Position numbers and translations under genes: made by a program. 64,000 bases of DNA from Corynebacterium sp. (GTDB lineage Bacteria > Actinomycetota > Actinomycetes > Mycobacteriales > Mycobacteriaceae): assembly GCF_030532195.1 (NCBI RefSeq), contig NZ_JAUNLP010000002.1, positions 1 through 64,000 of the forward strand. The letters are read 5' to 3'. The notes under the pieces were generated by a model that saw only the letters and a list, made by a program, of their open reading frames with translations, was not told the DNA's origin and did not search any database. This document shows, one piece after another, positions 51,062 through 61,273 of this stretch (its first letter is position 1; each line of letters starts with the position of its first letter).

Positions 51062-51353
51062 GGACTCAGGTCACATACGAAGGCTGGGTGCCTGCCCCAT
51101 GGTTTGCCGTTTTGCCCAGCCCCTCCCAAGCCCCTCCCAAATCCCTCCCAAATTCCACCAAAATTTCCTTTTCACCCGCCTTAGTCCATATAATGAGACT
51201 CTAATCCCATATAGCAAGACTTGTTGTGATTGACGCACACCTCAACGTGTCACAACACGCGGTCTTTGCTCCCGGCTTAGCGCACTGCCCCACCCCGCAG
51301 CATTTGGCGCAGTCGAGTTTTCATAGCAACTCAACACGTTTTGGACTCTCATC
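51062..51353. other. Divergent region metY / malic enzyme
   Basis: No gene. Contains three 11-bp tandem units (51118-51150), an inverted pair TGTTGTGA (51223-51230 area) and TCACAACA, and the short palindrome CGTGT-CACA-ACACG. Confidence 0.5.
51118..51150. repeat. Three 11-bp tandem units
   Basis: AGCCCCTCCCA is repeated twice exactly, followed by a variant AATCCCTCCCA. Confidence 0.85.
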
Positions 51354-52649
51354 ATGCCTGCCGCAAATTCCTCCGCCCCCACCACAGCCACAACACAGAA
51401 GGCAAATCTCCACGCCGTGCCAGAAAACAGCTCTGCTTCTAGCTCCAACAACTCCCAGCCCATCACCGACGCTGAGATTTTCGAGGCACACAAGGGCGGC
51501 AAGCTCCGCTCCAGCTCCACGATGAAGCTGGAGACCATCCGCGACCTTTCCATCGGCTACACCCCAGGTGTGGCTCGCGTCTGCGAGGCAATCCACGACG
51601 ATCCCGCCCTGGCGCGCACCTACACCTGGACCGGCCAGAACGTCGCCGTCATCTCCGACGGCACCGCAGTCCTCGGCCTCGGCGACATCGGCCCCAAGGC
51701 CGCACTTCCGGTCATGGAGGGAAAGGCCCAGCTCTTCGAGCAGTTCGCTGGCATCTCCGCCGTGCCAATCGTTCTGGATACCCTCGATACGGAGGAAATC
51801 ATCCAGACGGTCAAGGCGCTGGCACCGTCGTTTGGCGGCGTGAACCTCGAAGACATCTCCGCGCCACGCTGCTTCGAGATTGAGCAGCGTCTGGACCAGG
51901 AGCTGGACATCCCGATTTTCCACGACGATCAGCACGGCACCGCAATCGTCATTGCCGCCGGCCTGATCAACGCCTGCAAGCTCACTGGACGCAGCATGCA
52001 GGACCTGCGCGTGGTCATCTCCGGCGCGGGTGCGGCAGGCGTGGCAGCCACGAAGATGCTGCTCGCCGCCGGTGTGCAGGACATCATTGTGGTCGATTCG
52101 CGAGGCATCATTCACCCCGACCGCGAGCCGCTCAGCGACATCAAGCAGTGGGTCGCCCGCATGACAAATCCGCGCGGCATAAAGGGCGAGGTCGCCGATG
52201 CGCTTGACGACGCTAACGTCTTCATCGGCGTTTCTGCAGGCGTTGTCGGCGAGGAGAAAATCGCCCGCATGGCGGCCAATCCCATCCTGTTCTCCCTGGC
52301 CAACCCAACGCCGGAGATTCCAATGGATGTTGCGCGCAAGTACGGCTCTGTCGTGGCCACCGGTCGCTCGGATCATCCGAACCAGATTAATAACGTGCTG
52401 GCTTTCCCAGGCCTATTCCGTGGCGCGTTGGAGGCCGGCGCTAAGCGCATCACTGAGACCATGAAGCTGGCTGCAACGCAGGCGATTGCGAATGTGGGTG
52501 TCGATGAGCTCTCCGCCGACCGCATCATTCCTTCTCCGCTGGATCCACGGGTCATGCCGGCCGTTGCAAAGGCCGTTCGTGACGCAGCCTTGAGCGATCC
52601 GGCCTCCGGTGCCGCCGAAGCGATGGTTATCGGCGAGACGGAGCGATAA
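51354..52649 (+). CDS. Malic enzyme (oxaloacetate-decarboxylating malate dehydrogenase)
   Basis: A 431-residue enzyme converting malate to pyruvate and CO2 with NAD(P). It lacks the C-terminal phosphotransacetylase-like domain of the long type. Family segments are YTPGVARVCEAI, VISDGTAVLGLGDIGPKAALPVMEGKA, FGGVNLEDISAPRCFEIE and HDDQHGTAIV, and the nucleotide fold VVISGAGAAGVAATKML is near 220. The first 40 residues are Ser/Thr/Ala-rich and probably disordered. Coenzyme preference is unclear. Confidence 0.93.
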   Translation: MPAANSSAPTTATTQKANLHAVPENSSASSSNNSQPITDAEIFEAHKGGKLRSSSTMKLETIRDLSIGYTPGVARVCEAIHDDPALARTYTWTGQNVAVISDGTAVLGLGDIGPKAALPVMEGKAQLFEQFAGISAVPIVLDTLDTEEIIQTVKALAPSFGGVNLEDISAPRCFEIEQRLDQELDIPIFHDDQHGTAIVIAAGLINACKLTGRSMQDLRVVISGAGAAGVAATKMLLAAGVQDIIVVDSRGIIHPDREPLSDIKQWVARMTNPRGIKGEVADALDDANVFIGVSAGVVGEEKIARMAANPILFSLANPTPEIPMDVARKYGSVVATGRSDHPNQINNVLAFPGLFRGALEAGAKRITETMKLAATQAIANVGVDELSADRIIPSPLDPRVMPAVAKAVRDAALSDPASGAAEAMVIGETER

Positions 52650-52703
52650 AATACATCCCTTCTCCAAAGGGGTGGCGATAACTAAGGTTACGCTCAGGAT
52701 GGG

Positions 52704-52709
52704 TAATAT
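52704..52709 (+). promoter_or_regulatory. -10 element close to the amino-acid importer start
   Basis: TAATAT ends 8 bases before the ATG at 52718, and no ribosome site is seen in TTCAGAT. A leaderless or near-leaderless transcript is possible. Confidence 0.35.
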
Positions 52710-52717
52710 CTTCAGAT

Positions 52718-53611
52718 ATGAAAAGACCCATCGCATTGGCGGCTGCCACGCTAGCTGCGACCTTGACTTTGGGGCTTACCGGCTGCGTCACCAATGACGA
52801 AAGCGGTAACCCCGAGGGCTGGTCGGAGATTAAGCCAGCAGTTGTCCCAGAACTCGCGGAGCAGGTCCCGGACAGTATCCGTGCCAGCAAAACGCTGCGC
52901 ATCGGCACCAATCCCACGTTTGCCCCAGCGGAGTTTAAGGACTCCCACGGCAACATCATTGGTTTTGATATCGATCTCGCCCGTGCCATGGCCAGCGTCC
53001 TTGGCCTCGAGCTACAAATTCAGGAGCAGGACTTCTCGCTGATTCTGCCCGCTCTGTCCGCTGGCGCAGTCGACCTCGGTGTCTCCGGTTTCACTTCCAA
53101 CGAGGAACGCCGCAAGACCTACGACTTCGTCGATTATCTCGACACCGGCCTTCAGTGGGCTCGTCGCCCCGGCAATGACGCTAGCTCCGATAATTACTGT
53201 GGTAAAACGATTGCTGTTCAGCGCAATACCGTTGCGGACATGGAAGATCTGCCCGTGAAGAACCAGGACTGTCTGGATCGCGGGCTGCCGGGTATTAACA
53301 AGTTGGCCTACCAGGATGCCGGTACGGCTGCCACCACGGTCGTCTTGGGCCGAGCTGACGCTCTGGCCGCTGACTCCCCTGTGAGTGCCTACGCGGTCAA
53401 CCGCTCGGAGGGCAAGCTCGAGTTGGCCGGTGATATTTACGACGGCGCTCCGTTCGGCTTTGCCGTGCCGAAGGACTCCGAGTTTGGCCCCGTCCTGGTC
53501 GAGACCCTGCAGTATCTCATTGACAACGGCCAGTACCAGGAAATCCTGACAACCTGGGGTCTGGAAGACGGTGCATTGGAACGCGCCACTCTAAATGGAG
53601 AGGAACTTTAA
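52718..53611 (+). CDS. Amino-acid ABC transporter substrate-binding lipoprotein
   Basis: A 297-residue lipoprotein with lipobox LTGC (Cys near 23). The mature part is a polar amino-acid-binding (SBP family 3) fold: LRIGTNPTFAPAEFKDSHGNIIGFDIDLARAMA and GAVDLGVSGFTSNEERRKTYDFVDY. The first gene of a three-gene importer, with its stop directly before the permease start. Ligand not determinable. Confidence 0.9.
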   Translation: MKRPIALAAATLAATLTLGLTGCVTNDESGNPEGWSEIKPAVVPELAEQVPDSIRASKTLRIGTNPTFAPAEFKDSHGNIIGFDIDLARAMASVLGLELQIQEQDFSLILPALSAGAVDLGVSGFTSNEERRKTYDFVDYLDTGLQWARRPGNDASSDNYCGKTIAVQRNTVADMEDLPVKNQDCLDRGLPGINKLAYQDAGTAATTVVLGRADALAADSPVSAYAVNRSEGKLELAGDIYDGAPFGFAVPKDSEFGPVLVETLQYLIDNGQYQEILTTWGLEDGALERATLNGEEL

Positions 53612-54592
53612 GTGAGCGACTCATCAGCGTCTGGTGCCCGTCACGAGGCAACCCAGGCCGAACTCAACGAGACCATTAAGGCCAAACCGCTGCCCCATCC
53701 GGGCCGCTGGATAACAGCTGCCATTTTGCTGGCGCTTTTCGTCTGGTTCATCATCGGTGCCGCCCGCAACGAGGCTTACCACTGGGATGTCTACTTCCAG
53801 TACCTATTCGACACTCGCATTGCCCAAGCCGCCGGTTGGACCATTGCACTGACTGTTCTGGCCATGCTCATCGGTATTGTCGGCGGTGCCATCATTGCCG
53901 TGCTCCGCATGTCCGACAACCCTGTGCTGTCCACTGTTTCTTGGTTCTATCTGTGGGTCTTCCGAGGCACACCGGTCTACGTGCAGTTGGTTTTCTGGGG
54001 TCTACTTGGAACCATCTACACCTCCATTGACCTGGGCTTCGCTGAGATCGATCTCAGCAGTGTCCTGTCCAACACCTTCGTGCTGGCATTCGTCGGCCTT
54101 GGCTTGAATGAGTCCGCATATATGGCCGAAATTGTCCGTGCTGGTATTCAGGCTGTCCCAGAGGGCCAGACTGAGGCATCGAAGGCACTGGGCATGAGCT
54201 GGTGGCAGACTGTGCGCCGCACCGTCCTGCCGCAGGCTATGCGCATCATCATCCCGCCGACGGGCAACGAATTTATCTCCCTGCTGAAGACCACTTCCCT
54301 GGTTATCGCAGTGCCGTTCTCGCTGGAGCTCTACGGTCGCTCCACCGACATCGCCAATGCCCTATTCCTGCCGGTGCCGATGCTGTTGGTCGCCGCCACG
54401 TGGTACCTGGTCATCACCTCGATCCTGATGGTCGGCCAGTTCTACCTCGAGCGCTACTTCGCCCGCGGCGCTACCCGCCAGCTCACCGCCCGTCAGCTCG
54501 CCGCGCTTGCCGACGCCGAAGGTGTGCCGCTTGCAAATGCTCGCGTTGTCGACAAAGACGAAGAGCACTTCTACCGAGAGGATCCGCAGTAA
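53612..54592 (+). CDS. Amino-acid ABC transporter permease
   Basis: A 326-residue inner-membrane protein with a GTG start that abuts the previous stop. About five or six transmembrane segments (one at 30-50) lie in a His/Glu/Gln/Arg-family permease domain. The EAA loop is visible as EASKALGMSWWQTVRRTVLPQAMRIIIPP near 190, where the ATPase docks. The C-terminal 50 residues are charged and extend beyond the usual core. Confidence 0.92.
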   Translation: MSDSSASGARHEATQAELNETIKAKPLPHPGRWITAAILLALFVWFIIGAARNEAYHWDVYFQYLFDTRIAQAAGWTIALTVLAMLIGIVGGAIIAVLRMSDNPVLSTVSWFYLWVFRGTPVYVQLVFWGLLGTIYTSIDLGFAEIDLSSVLSNTFVLAFVGLGLNESAYMAEIVRAGIQAVPEGQTEASKALGMSWWQTVRRTVLPQAMRIIIPPTGNEFISLLKTTSLVIAVPFSLELYGRSTDIANALFLPVPMLLVAATWYLVITSILMVGQFYLERYFARGATRQLTARQLAALADAEGVPLANARVVDKDEEHFYREDPQ

Positions 54593-55366
54593 ATGACTAC
54601 CAAAGATTTGATGGTTGAGGCTCAAAAGGTTCGTAAGAACTTTGGCCGACTCGAGGTCCTCAAAGGCATTGATCTGGAGGTTCCGCGCGGAACTGTTACC
54701 TGTCTGATTGGCCCTTCCGGCTCGGGCAAGTCAACGCTGCTGCGCTGCATCAACCACCTGGAGAAGGTCAATGCCGGTCGTCTCTACGTCGATGGTTCTC
54801 TGATTGGTTACCGCGAGAAGAACGGCACGCTCTACGAAATCTCTGCGGCGGAGGCTGCGCGCCAGCGCCGTGACATCGGCATGGTATTCCAGAACTTCAA
54901 CCTCTTTCCGCACCGCACAGTGCTGGGAAATATTACTGAGGCACCAGTCCAGGTCAAGGGCGAGTCTCAGGAGAAGGCGGAAAAGCGCGCCATGGAGTTG
55001 CTGGAAATCGTCGGCCTGGCACACAAGGCGGATGCCTACCCAGTGCAGCTCTCCGGTGGCCAGCAGCAGCGAGTCGCGATTGCTCGCGCGCTTGCCATGG
55101 AACCGAAGCTCATGCTTTTCGACGAGCCAACCTCCGCGCTCGACCCAGAGCTGGTTGGTGAGGTTCTCAACGTCATGCGCGGTCTGGCAGATAAGGGTAT
55201 GACCATGGTCGTCGTCACGCATGAGATGGGCTTTGCCCGAGAGGTCGCCGACCAGGTTGTATTCATGGCCGACGGTGTCGTTGTAGAAAAGGGCACCCCG
55301 GATGAGGTGCTGGGCAACCCGCAGCAGGAGCGCACTCGCAACTTCCTGTCGTCACTGCTGAAGTAA
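54593..55366 (+). CDS. Amino-acid ABC transporter ATP-binding protein
   Basis: A 257-residue GlnQ-type ATPase. Walker A is [14 protein letters not shown] near 42, the signature is [20 protein letters not shown] near 155, Walker [17 protein letters not shown], and the H-loop is [14 protein letters not shown]. Its ATG follows directly on the permease stop, so all three genes are co-translated. A short unusual insert ([20 protein letters not shown]) near 75 is common in actinobacterial members. Confidence 0.95.
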   Translation: MTTKDLMVEAQKVRKNFGRLEVLKGIDLEVPRGTVTCLIGPSGSGKSTLLRCINHLEKVNAGRLYVDGSLIGYREKNGTLYEISAAEAARQRRDIGMVFQNFNLFPHRTVLGNITEAPVQVKGESQEKAEKRAMELLEIVGLAHKADAYPVQLSGGQQQRVAIARALAMEPKLMLFDEPTSALDPELVGEVLNVMRGLADKGMTMVVVTHEMGFAREVADQVVFMADGVVVEKGTPDEVLGNPQQERTRNFLSSLLK

Positions 55367-55386
55367 CGGGGCAGAATCTGCGGATC

Positions 55387-56148
55387 TTACGCGCCCACGG
55401 TCGCGGAGATGCCGCGGATTAAGGTGACTGCTGCACCGGTGGTCGCCAGCAAAACTGCGAGCTTACGGGCTTGCAGGATGGGCACTCGCTTAGAAATGCG
55501 GGTGCCCAAAAATATACCCACCACCAGGGCAATCAAACACAGTGGCCACAACATGACAGGTGTGGTGGCAAAGACTGACTCATCGGCACTGAGCTCTTTA
55601 AACAGCAGGGACATTGAGCCAGAGACAAAGAACAGCGGCTGGAGTGTGGCCGCAAATGTCTGAGCCGGCCAGCGAGAGGCCTGTGCATAGACGGTAATGG
55701 CTGGTCCTGCAATACCGGCCAGCGTATTCATAAAGCCACCTGCGACACCGGCGGCTACGGCGTACTGTGATCCGTCGACACGCATGCGCTCTGGCATGTA
55801 CGACGTCACCAACAGCGCGAGCAATACCAGCCCGCCAACCAGGACTTGGAGTGGGCCGCTGGGAGTGTTATGCACCACCCAGGCGCCTGGGAGTGCACCA
55901 AAGGCCATCACCGGACCGATTAGCCAGAACTTCTTCCAATCGACATTCTCCCGCACGGAGATGGTCTGCATGACGGCGTTGACGGTGGCGAGCACGTTGA
56001 TAATCAGAATGCCAGCGACAGGCCCTGCAATCAGTGAGAGAACTGGTCCGCCTAGAAGCCCCAACCCCATGCCCGCTACTCGCTGCATCAGCGCCCCGAT
56101 AAAGATTGTTGCCACAATTAAGACAAAGGCCCACACTGATAACTCCAT
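55387..56148 (-). CDS. TauE/SafE-family sulfite exporter-like membrane protein
   Basis: A 253-residue protein with about eight hydrophobic segments. GLGLLGGPVLSLIAGPV near 30 and GVAGGFMNTLAGIAGPAITVYA near 135 are the duplicated TauE family signatures. The family exports small sulfonates or sulfite-type anions, and the substrate is unknown here. It is convergent with the importer operon, with 20 bases between stop codons. Confidence 0.85.
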   Translation of the reverse strand: MELSVWAFVLIVATIFIGALMQRVAGMGLGLLGGPVLSLIAGPVAGILIINVLATVNAVMQTISVRENVDWKKFWLIGPVMAFGALPGAWVVHNTPSGPLQVLVGGLVLLALLVTSYMPERMRVDGSQYAVAAGVAGGFMNTLAGIAGPAITVYAQASRWPAQTFAATLQPLFFVSGSMSLLFKELSADESVFATTPVMLWPLCLIALVVGIFLGTRISKRVPILQARKLAVLLATTGAAVTLIRGISATVGA

Positions 56149-56219
56149 GGGAGGGAGTTTACAGTGTGGGCCTGTGCCTTACCCGAAGGATTGGGCGCGG
56201 GGATTCGTCGTCAAGCGAA

Positions 56220-57734
<1,515 letters not shown>

Positions 57735-57818
57735 TTAAAACTTTGCGCACTACACCCGTTGAACACTGCCCAAAAAGCTATCGCAGCGAGTTACACTTTT
57801 CATCAATTTGGTAGGAAA

Positions 57819-58202
57819 TTACCTAAATACGGCGACATTCCATGGGTACGTTGCGACAGATTCGAGCATCTCGTCAAACTCTCGCAGCACCGGATCCGGG
57901 GGCAATTCTGAACGGGGGGTCAGTAGTTCTGAGAGGTCCATTGCAAGCTCATTGAGCGAGCCCCCGTGCTGCTCAAATTTCAGTACGTAGCGGAAAACCT
58001 TCCTATCTTCTAGGGACTCCTTCGGATTCTCGCGCTCCCACTGCTCCACCAATTGCGCATCAGTCTCCGCAGAAGCCAAGGAGACATCCACATCACTAAT
58101 TCGGCCAGCTCGGTCAAAATCATCGAGCTTGGTTCGGAATGCCTGGGCCAGGGACTCGGCGTCCGCCGGCTTCACAAGGCAGTTAAATACGATTGTCGAC
58201 AT
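57819..58202 (-). CDS. Small hypothetical protein
   Basis: A 127-residue soluble protein (MSTIVFNCLVKPADAESLAQAF). I do not recognise a family. It is acidic, Leu/Glu-rich and helical, with no signal peptide from the ATG at 58202. A frame extension to 58238 would add a hydrophobic stretch. It lies upstream of gdhA on the same strand, 255 bases away, and divergent from the DUF4921 gene. Confidence 0.5.
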   Translation of the reverse strand: MSTIVFNCLVKPADAESLAQAFRTKLDDFDRAGRISDVDVSLASAETDAQLVEQWERENPKESLEDRKVFRYVLKFEQHGGSLNELAMDLSELLTPRSELPPDPVLREFDEMLESVATYPWNVAVFR

Positions 58203-58310
58203 AGCAATCAGGCTAAGCCACCGCAGGCGGGCTGACAATCGATGACGTCGTCACGCATCCGCCGCGTCTTAGCGCGCGCCCACCGTCGACGAAGACGTAA
58301 TGTGGAGTTT

Positions 58311-59687
58311 ATGCAGGCACCTAGGAATCCGCTCATCACGCTTGCCGACGGCACGGTTAAGCAAGTCAATCCTTTTTCCGGTACTCAGGTCTGGACTGTT
58401 CCGGGCCGTGGAAATCGGCCGCTGGGCATTAAGCACGTCGACCCGCAGCCACTGACCGACAAAGATTTTGGCAGTCGCGATTCCTTCGGTTGGAACAATC
58501 TGCTGCAGACCCCGCCGGAGAAAGCCCGCGTCGTCGCCGATGATTCGGTTTTCGGCGGCTACCGCATTGTCACCGGCGTGCTGCCCGATCAGCTGTTTGA
58601 TACCACCGCGGAGTTCCGCCGGGTGCCCAACCTCTTTGAGATCGTCACCTATGACTACTGGAAAGATAACTACGGCTTCGAGCCTGACCGCGAGACGCAG
58701 CAGCGAATGGAGACTTACCTCGACGATCCGCAGGGCCGCGAGCACGTCCTCAACATCGTGCGTATGCGCCTTCGCGCCGCGGGTAAGAGCGATGAGGACA
58801 TCGCCGCGCTTTCCGACGAAAAATTGCTGCGCCGCGCACCCAGCTATTTCGCCGGTGGCCATGATGTGATTATTGCCAGGCGCCACTTTGTCGACGGTGC
58901 CACGCACGACAATCAGCTGGCCTCCTCCGGAACGCTGACGGTGGCCGAGCACCGCGCGCTGATTGCCTTTACTGTCGAGTCCATCGCTGACCTCTACCGC
59001 CGCAACCGCTATGTGCGCTACGTGGTGGCATTCCAGAACTGGCTGAAACCGGCTGGTGCCAGCTTTGACCACTTGCACAAGCAGCTGGTGGCCATTGATG
59101 AGCACGGCGAACAGCTCGGCCGTGAAGTCGCCCTAGTGCGCAAAAATCCGAATATTTATAACGAATTCGCTGTGGACTACGCCGCTCGGCACAACCTGAT
59201 CATTGCGGAAAACGAGCACGCAGTCGCCTTCGCGGGATTCGGACACCGCTACCCTACGCTGGAGATTTATTCGAAGTCTGACGTCTGTGAGCCGTGGCTG
59301 CAGACTCGTGCTGAAATTGACGCGATGTCCGATCTTATTCACGCCTGCCATGCCGCAGCGGGTCCGACAATTCCGTGTAATGAGGAATGGCATCACCGCC
59401 CGGTGGACTTGGATGCCCGGATGCCATGGCGCGTGATGATCAAGTGGCGCACCTCTAACCTCGCTGGTTTTGAAGGCGGCACGAAGATTTACCTGAACAC
59501 CATTTCACCATGGGATTTGCGCGACCGCGTAGTCCCGCAGCTCTATCGCTTGCGCGAAACTGGTGCTATCTCAGACAGCATTCACATCGCCACCGAGTGT
59601 CAGTGCCTGCCGAATTCGCTGAAGTACAACCCACTGGTGGAAGAAGGCGACCGCCTGTACGGACAATCTTTAGGACCAATTAGCTAA
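58311..59687 (+). CDS. DUF4921 family protein (GalT/HIT-like)
   Basis: A 458-residue protein of the DUF4921 family, found widely in corynebacteria. Internal motifs recall galactose-1-phosphate uridylyltransferase and HIT hydrolases: NWLKPAGASFDHLHKQLVA with the His triad near 255-265, and FGHRYPTLEIYSKSD near 305. A nucleotidyl-transferase or hydrolase role is inferred. ATG 58311 (GGAG upstream) or GTG 58302 is the likely start. The longer arginine-rich N-terminal frame is doubtful. Confidence 0.78.
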   Translation: MQAPRNPLITLADGTVKQVNPFSGTQVWTVPGRGNRPLGIKHVDPQPLTDKDFGSRDSFGWNNLLQTPPEKARVVADDSVFGGYRIVTGVLPDQLFDTTAEFRRVPNLFEIVTYDYWKDNYGFEPDRETQQRMETYLDDPQGREHVLNIVRMRLRAAGKSDEDIAALSDEKLLRRAPSYFAGGHDVIIARRHFVDGATHDNQLASSGTLTVAEHRALIAFTVESIADLYRRNRYVRYVVAFQNWLKPAGASFDHLHKQLVAIDEHGEQLGREVALVRKNPNIYNEFAVDYAARHNLIIAENEHAVAFAGFGHRYPTLEIYSKSDVCEPWLQTRAEIDAMSDLIHACHAAAGPTIPCNEEWHHRPVDLDARMPWRVMIKWRTSNLAGFEGGTKIYLNTISPWDLRDRVVPQLYRLRETGAISDSIHIATECQCLPNSLKYNPLVEEGDRLYGQSLGPIS

Positions 59688-59797
59688 TTGGCATATCCGC
59701 CAGCGGCAGCTGCTGGCGCAGCGGTAAGGTCGGCTGAATAAAGCACATTGTCTATCCGCCAATCGATTCTTAACTGAAGATAGGAGTAGTAGCCCAC

Positions 59798-61075
59798 GTG
59801 AGCCACGATAACGCGCGTTTGGAGCGTATTAACGACATCATTTCGAACTACCGAGTTCCCTTGGACAAGCAGTGGGAGACCTACCGCCACCTGCACCAGA
59901 ATCCTGAGCTGTCCCAGGCGGAGGAGGACACCGCGCAGTATCTGACTGCAGCGCTGCGGGAGATGGGTACCTATACCGTTCAGGTGGGAATTGGTGGCTA
60001 CGGCCTGGTTGGTGTCATGGAAAATGGCCCCGGCCCCACGGTGCTGTTCCGCGCTGACATCGACGCTTTGCCCGTTGCGGAGGAAACCGGTGTGGAATTC
60101 GCCTCCACTGCTACCGGAACTGCCCGTGACGGCTCCGCCACCGCGGTGATGCACGCCTGTGGCCACGATATGCACATGACTGCTGGCCTTGGTCTTGCCA
60201 GCCTGATGGCCGAGGCCAAGGAAAAGTGGTCCGGTACCTTCATTATTTTGTTCCAGCCGGCAGAAGAGCTGGCCAGCGGCGCCACGGCCATGGTCGACAG
60301 CGGCCTGGCTGACATTATTCCGAAGCCAGATGTGTGCTTTGGCCAGCACATTGTGCCAGGCCCAGCCGGACAAGTCATGACAATGCCGGGGCCTGCACTG
60401 GCCGGCTGCGACACTATTAGCATCACGCTGACCGGTCGCTCCGCGCATGGTTCGATGCCGCACAACGCCATCGACCCGACTTACTTGGCCGCGGCCATTG
60501 TCCTGCGACTGCAGGGCATTGTCGGCCGCGAGATTCCCCCGTCGGAGTTTGGCGTCCTTTCCGTCGGTACGCTGCAGTCCGGAAATTCCAACAACACCAT
60601 TCCAGGGCAGGCCCGCATCGTAGTGAATATCCGCTACTACTCCGATGAGGTCCGCACAAAGCTGATCTCCGGTATTGAGCGTGTGGTGCGCGGTGAATGC
60701 GTCGCCTCTGGCACCGAGGTCGAGCCGGTCATTGAGTACTCGGACCACGGCGATGTCACCGATAATGACCAGGTTGTCTTCGATACGATTCGCCCAGTAA
60801 TGGATGCTGTCCTCGGCGATGACTCCGCCGATGCAGAGCCGTGGACCGCTTCCGAGGACTTCTCCAACATTCCGCGAGCACTGGGCAGCCCCTATGTGTA
60901 CTGGACTGTGGGTGCGACCCCGCGAAAGCAGTGGGAAGCAGCTGTCGCCGCTGACCGCGTGGTGGAGGATATCCCGTCCAACCACATGCCGACGTTCCTG
61001 CCGGACTTCGTTCCAACCGCTCAGTCCACCACCTCAGCCGCCGCCGCTGCGGTGCTGGCCTACCTGGTGAAGTAG
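59798..61075 (+). CDS. M20-family amidohydrolase/peptidase
   Basis: A 425-residue zinc hydrolase of the peptidase M20D type (hippurate hydrolase/N-acyl amino acid amidohydrolase). Metal and catalytic motifs are LFRADIDALP near 85, HACGHDMHMTAG near 125, and FQPAEELASGA near 150. The dimerisation domain carries GRSAHGSMPHNAIDP near 215. A GTG start at 59798 follows AGGAG 11 bases upstream. Substrate uncertain. A bidirectional terminator follows. Confidence 0.9.
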   Translation: MSHDNARLERINDIISNYRVPLDKQWETYRHLHQNPELSQAEEDTAQYLTAALREMGTYTVQVGIGGYGLVGVMENGPGPTVLFRADIDALPVAEETGVEFASTATGTARDGSATAVMHACGHDMHMTAGLGLASLMAEAKEKWSGTFIILFQPAEELASGATAMVDSGLADIIPKPDVCFGQHIVPGPAGQVMTMPGPALAGCDTISITLTGRSAHGSMPHNAIDPTYLAAAIVLRLQGIVGREIPPSEFGVLSVGTLQSGNSNNTIPGQARIVVNIRYYSDEVRTKLISGIERVVRGECVASGTEVEPVIEYSDHGDVTDNDQVVFDTIRPVMDAVLGDDSADAEPWTASEDFSNIPRALGSPYVYWTVGATPRKQWEAAVAADRVVEDIPSNHMPTFLPDFVPTAQSTTSAAAAAVLAYLVK

Positions 61076-61162
61076 GCAGATGCAGCTGGGAGGGCCGACG
61101 TAGGTGCCGCGTGGCAGCATGCTTTACGACGATGCCCCCACCTTCCCACCTCCCAGAAACAT

Positions 61163-61208
61163 AAAAGGCTTGTCGGTGAGTTCTTCGAAACTTACCGACA
61201 AGCCTTTT
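61163..61208. terminator. Bidirectional terminator between amidohydrolase and pyk
   Basis: AAAAGGCTTGTCGGT pairs with ACCGACAAGCCTTTT (15 bp) around a short loop. A and T runs on both ends suit both convergent genes. Confidence 0.92.
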
Positions 61209-61242
61209 CGTACTGGTGTGAAACAGTACTGAGTTAGCAATC

Positions 61243-61272
61243 AACTATTGCTAACTATTGCTAGATATTGCT
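61243..61272. repeat. 10-bp tandem repeat behind pyk
   Basis: AACTATTGCT occurs twice in tandem and is followed by AGATATTGCT, ending one base before the pyk stop codon. Confidence 0.85.
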
Positions 61273-61273
61273 A

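Noticed and set aside
51223..51256. Possible GlxR (CRP-like) site from TGTGA and TCACA
   Set aside because: The half-sites are about 20 bases apart instead of 6, so the GlxR spacing is not met.
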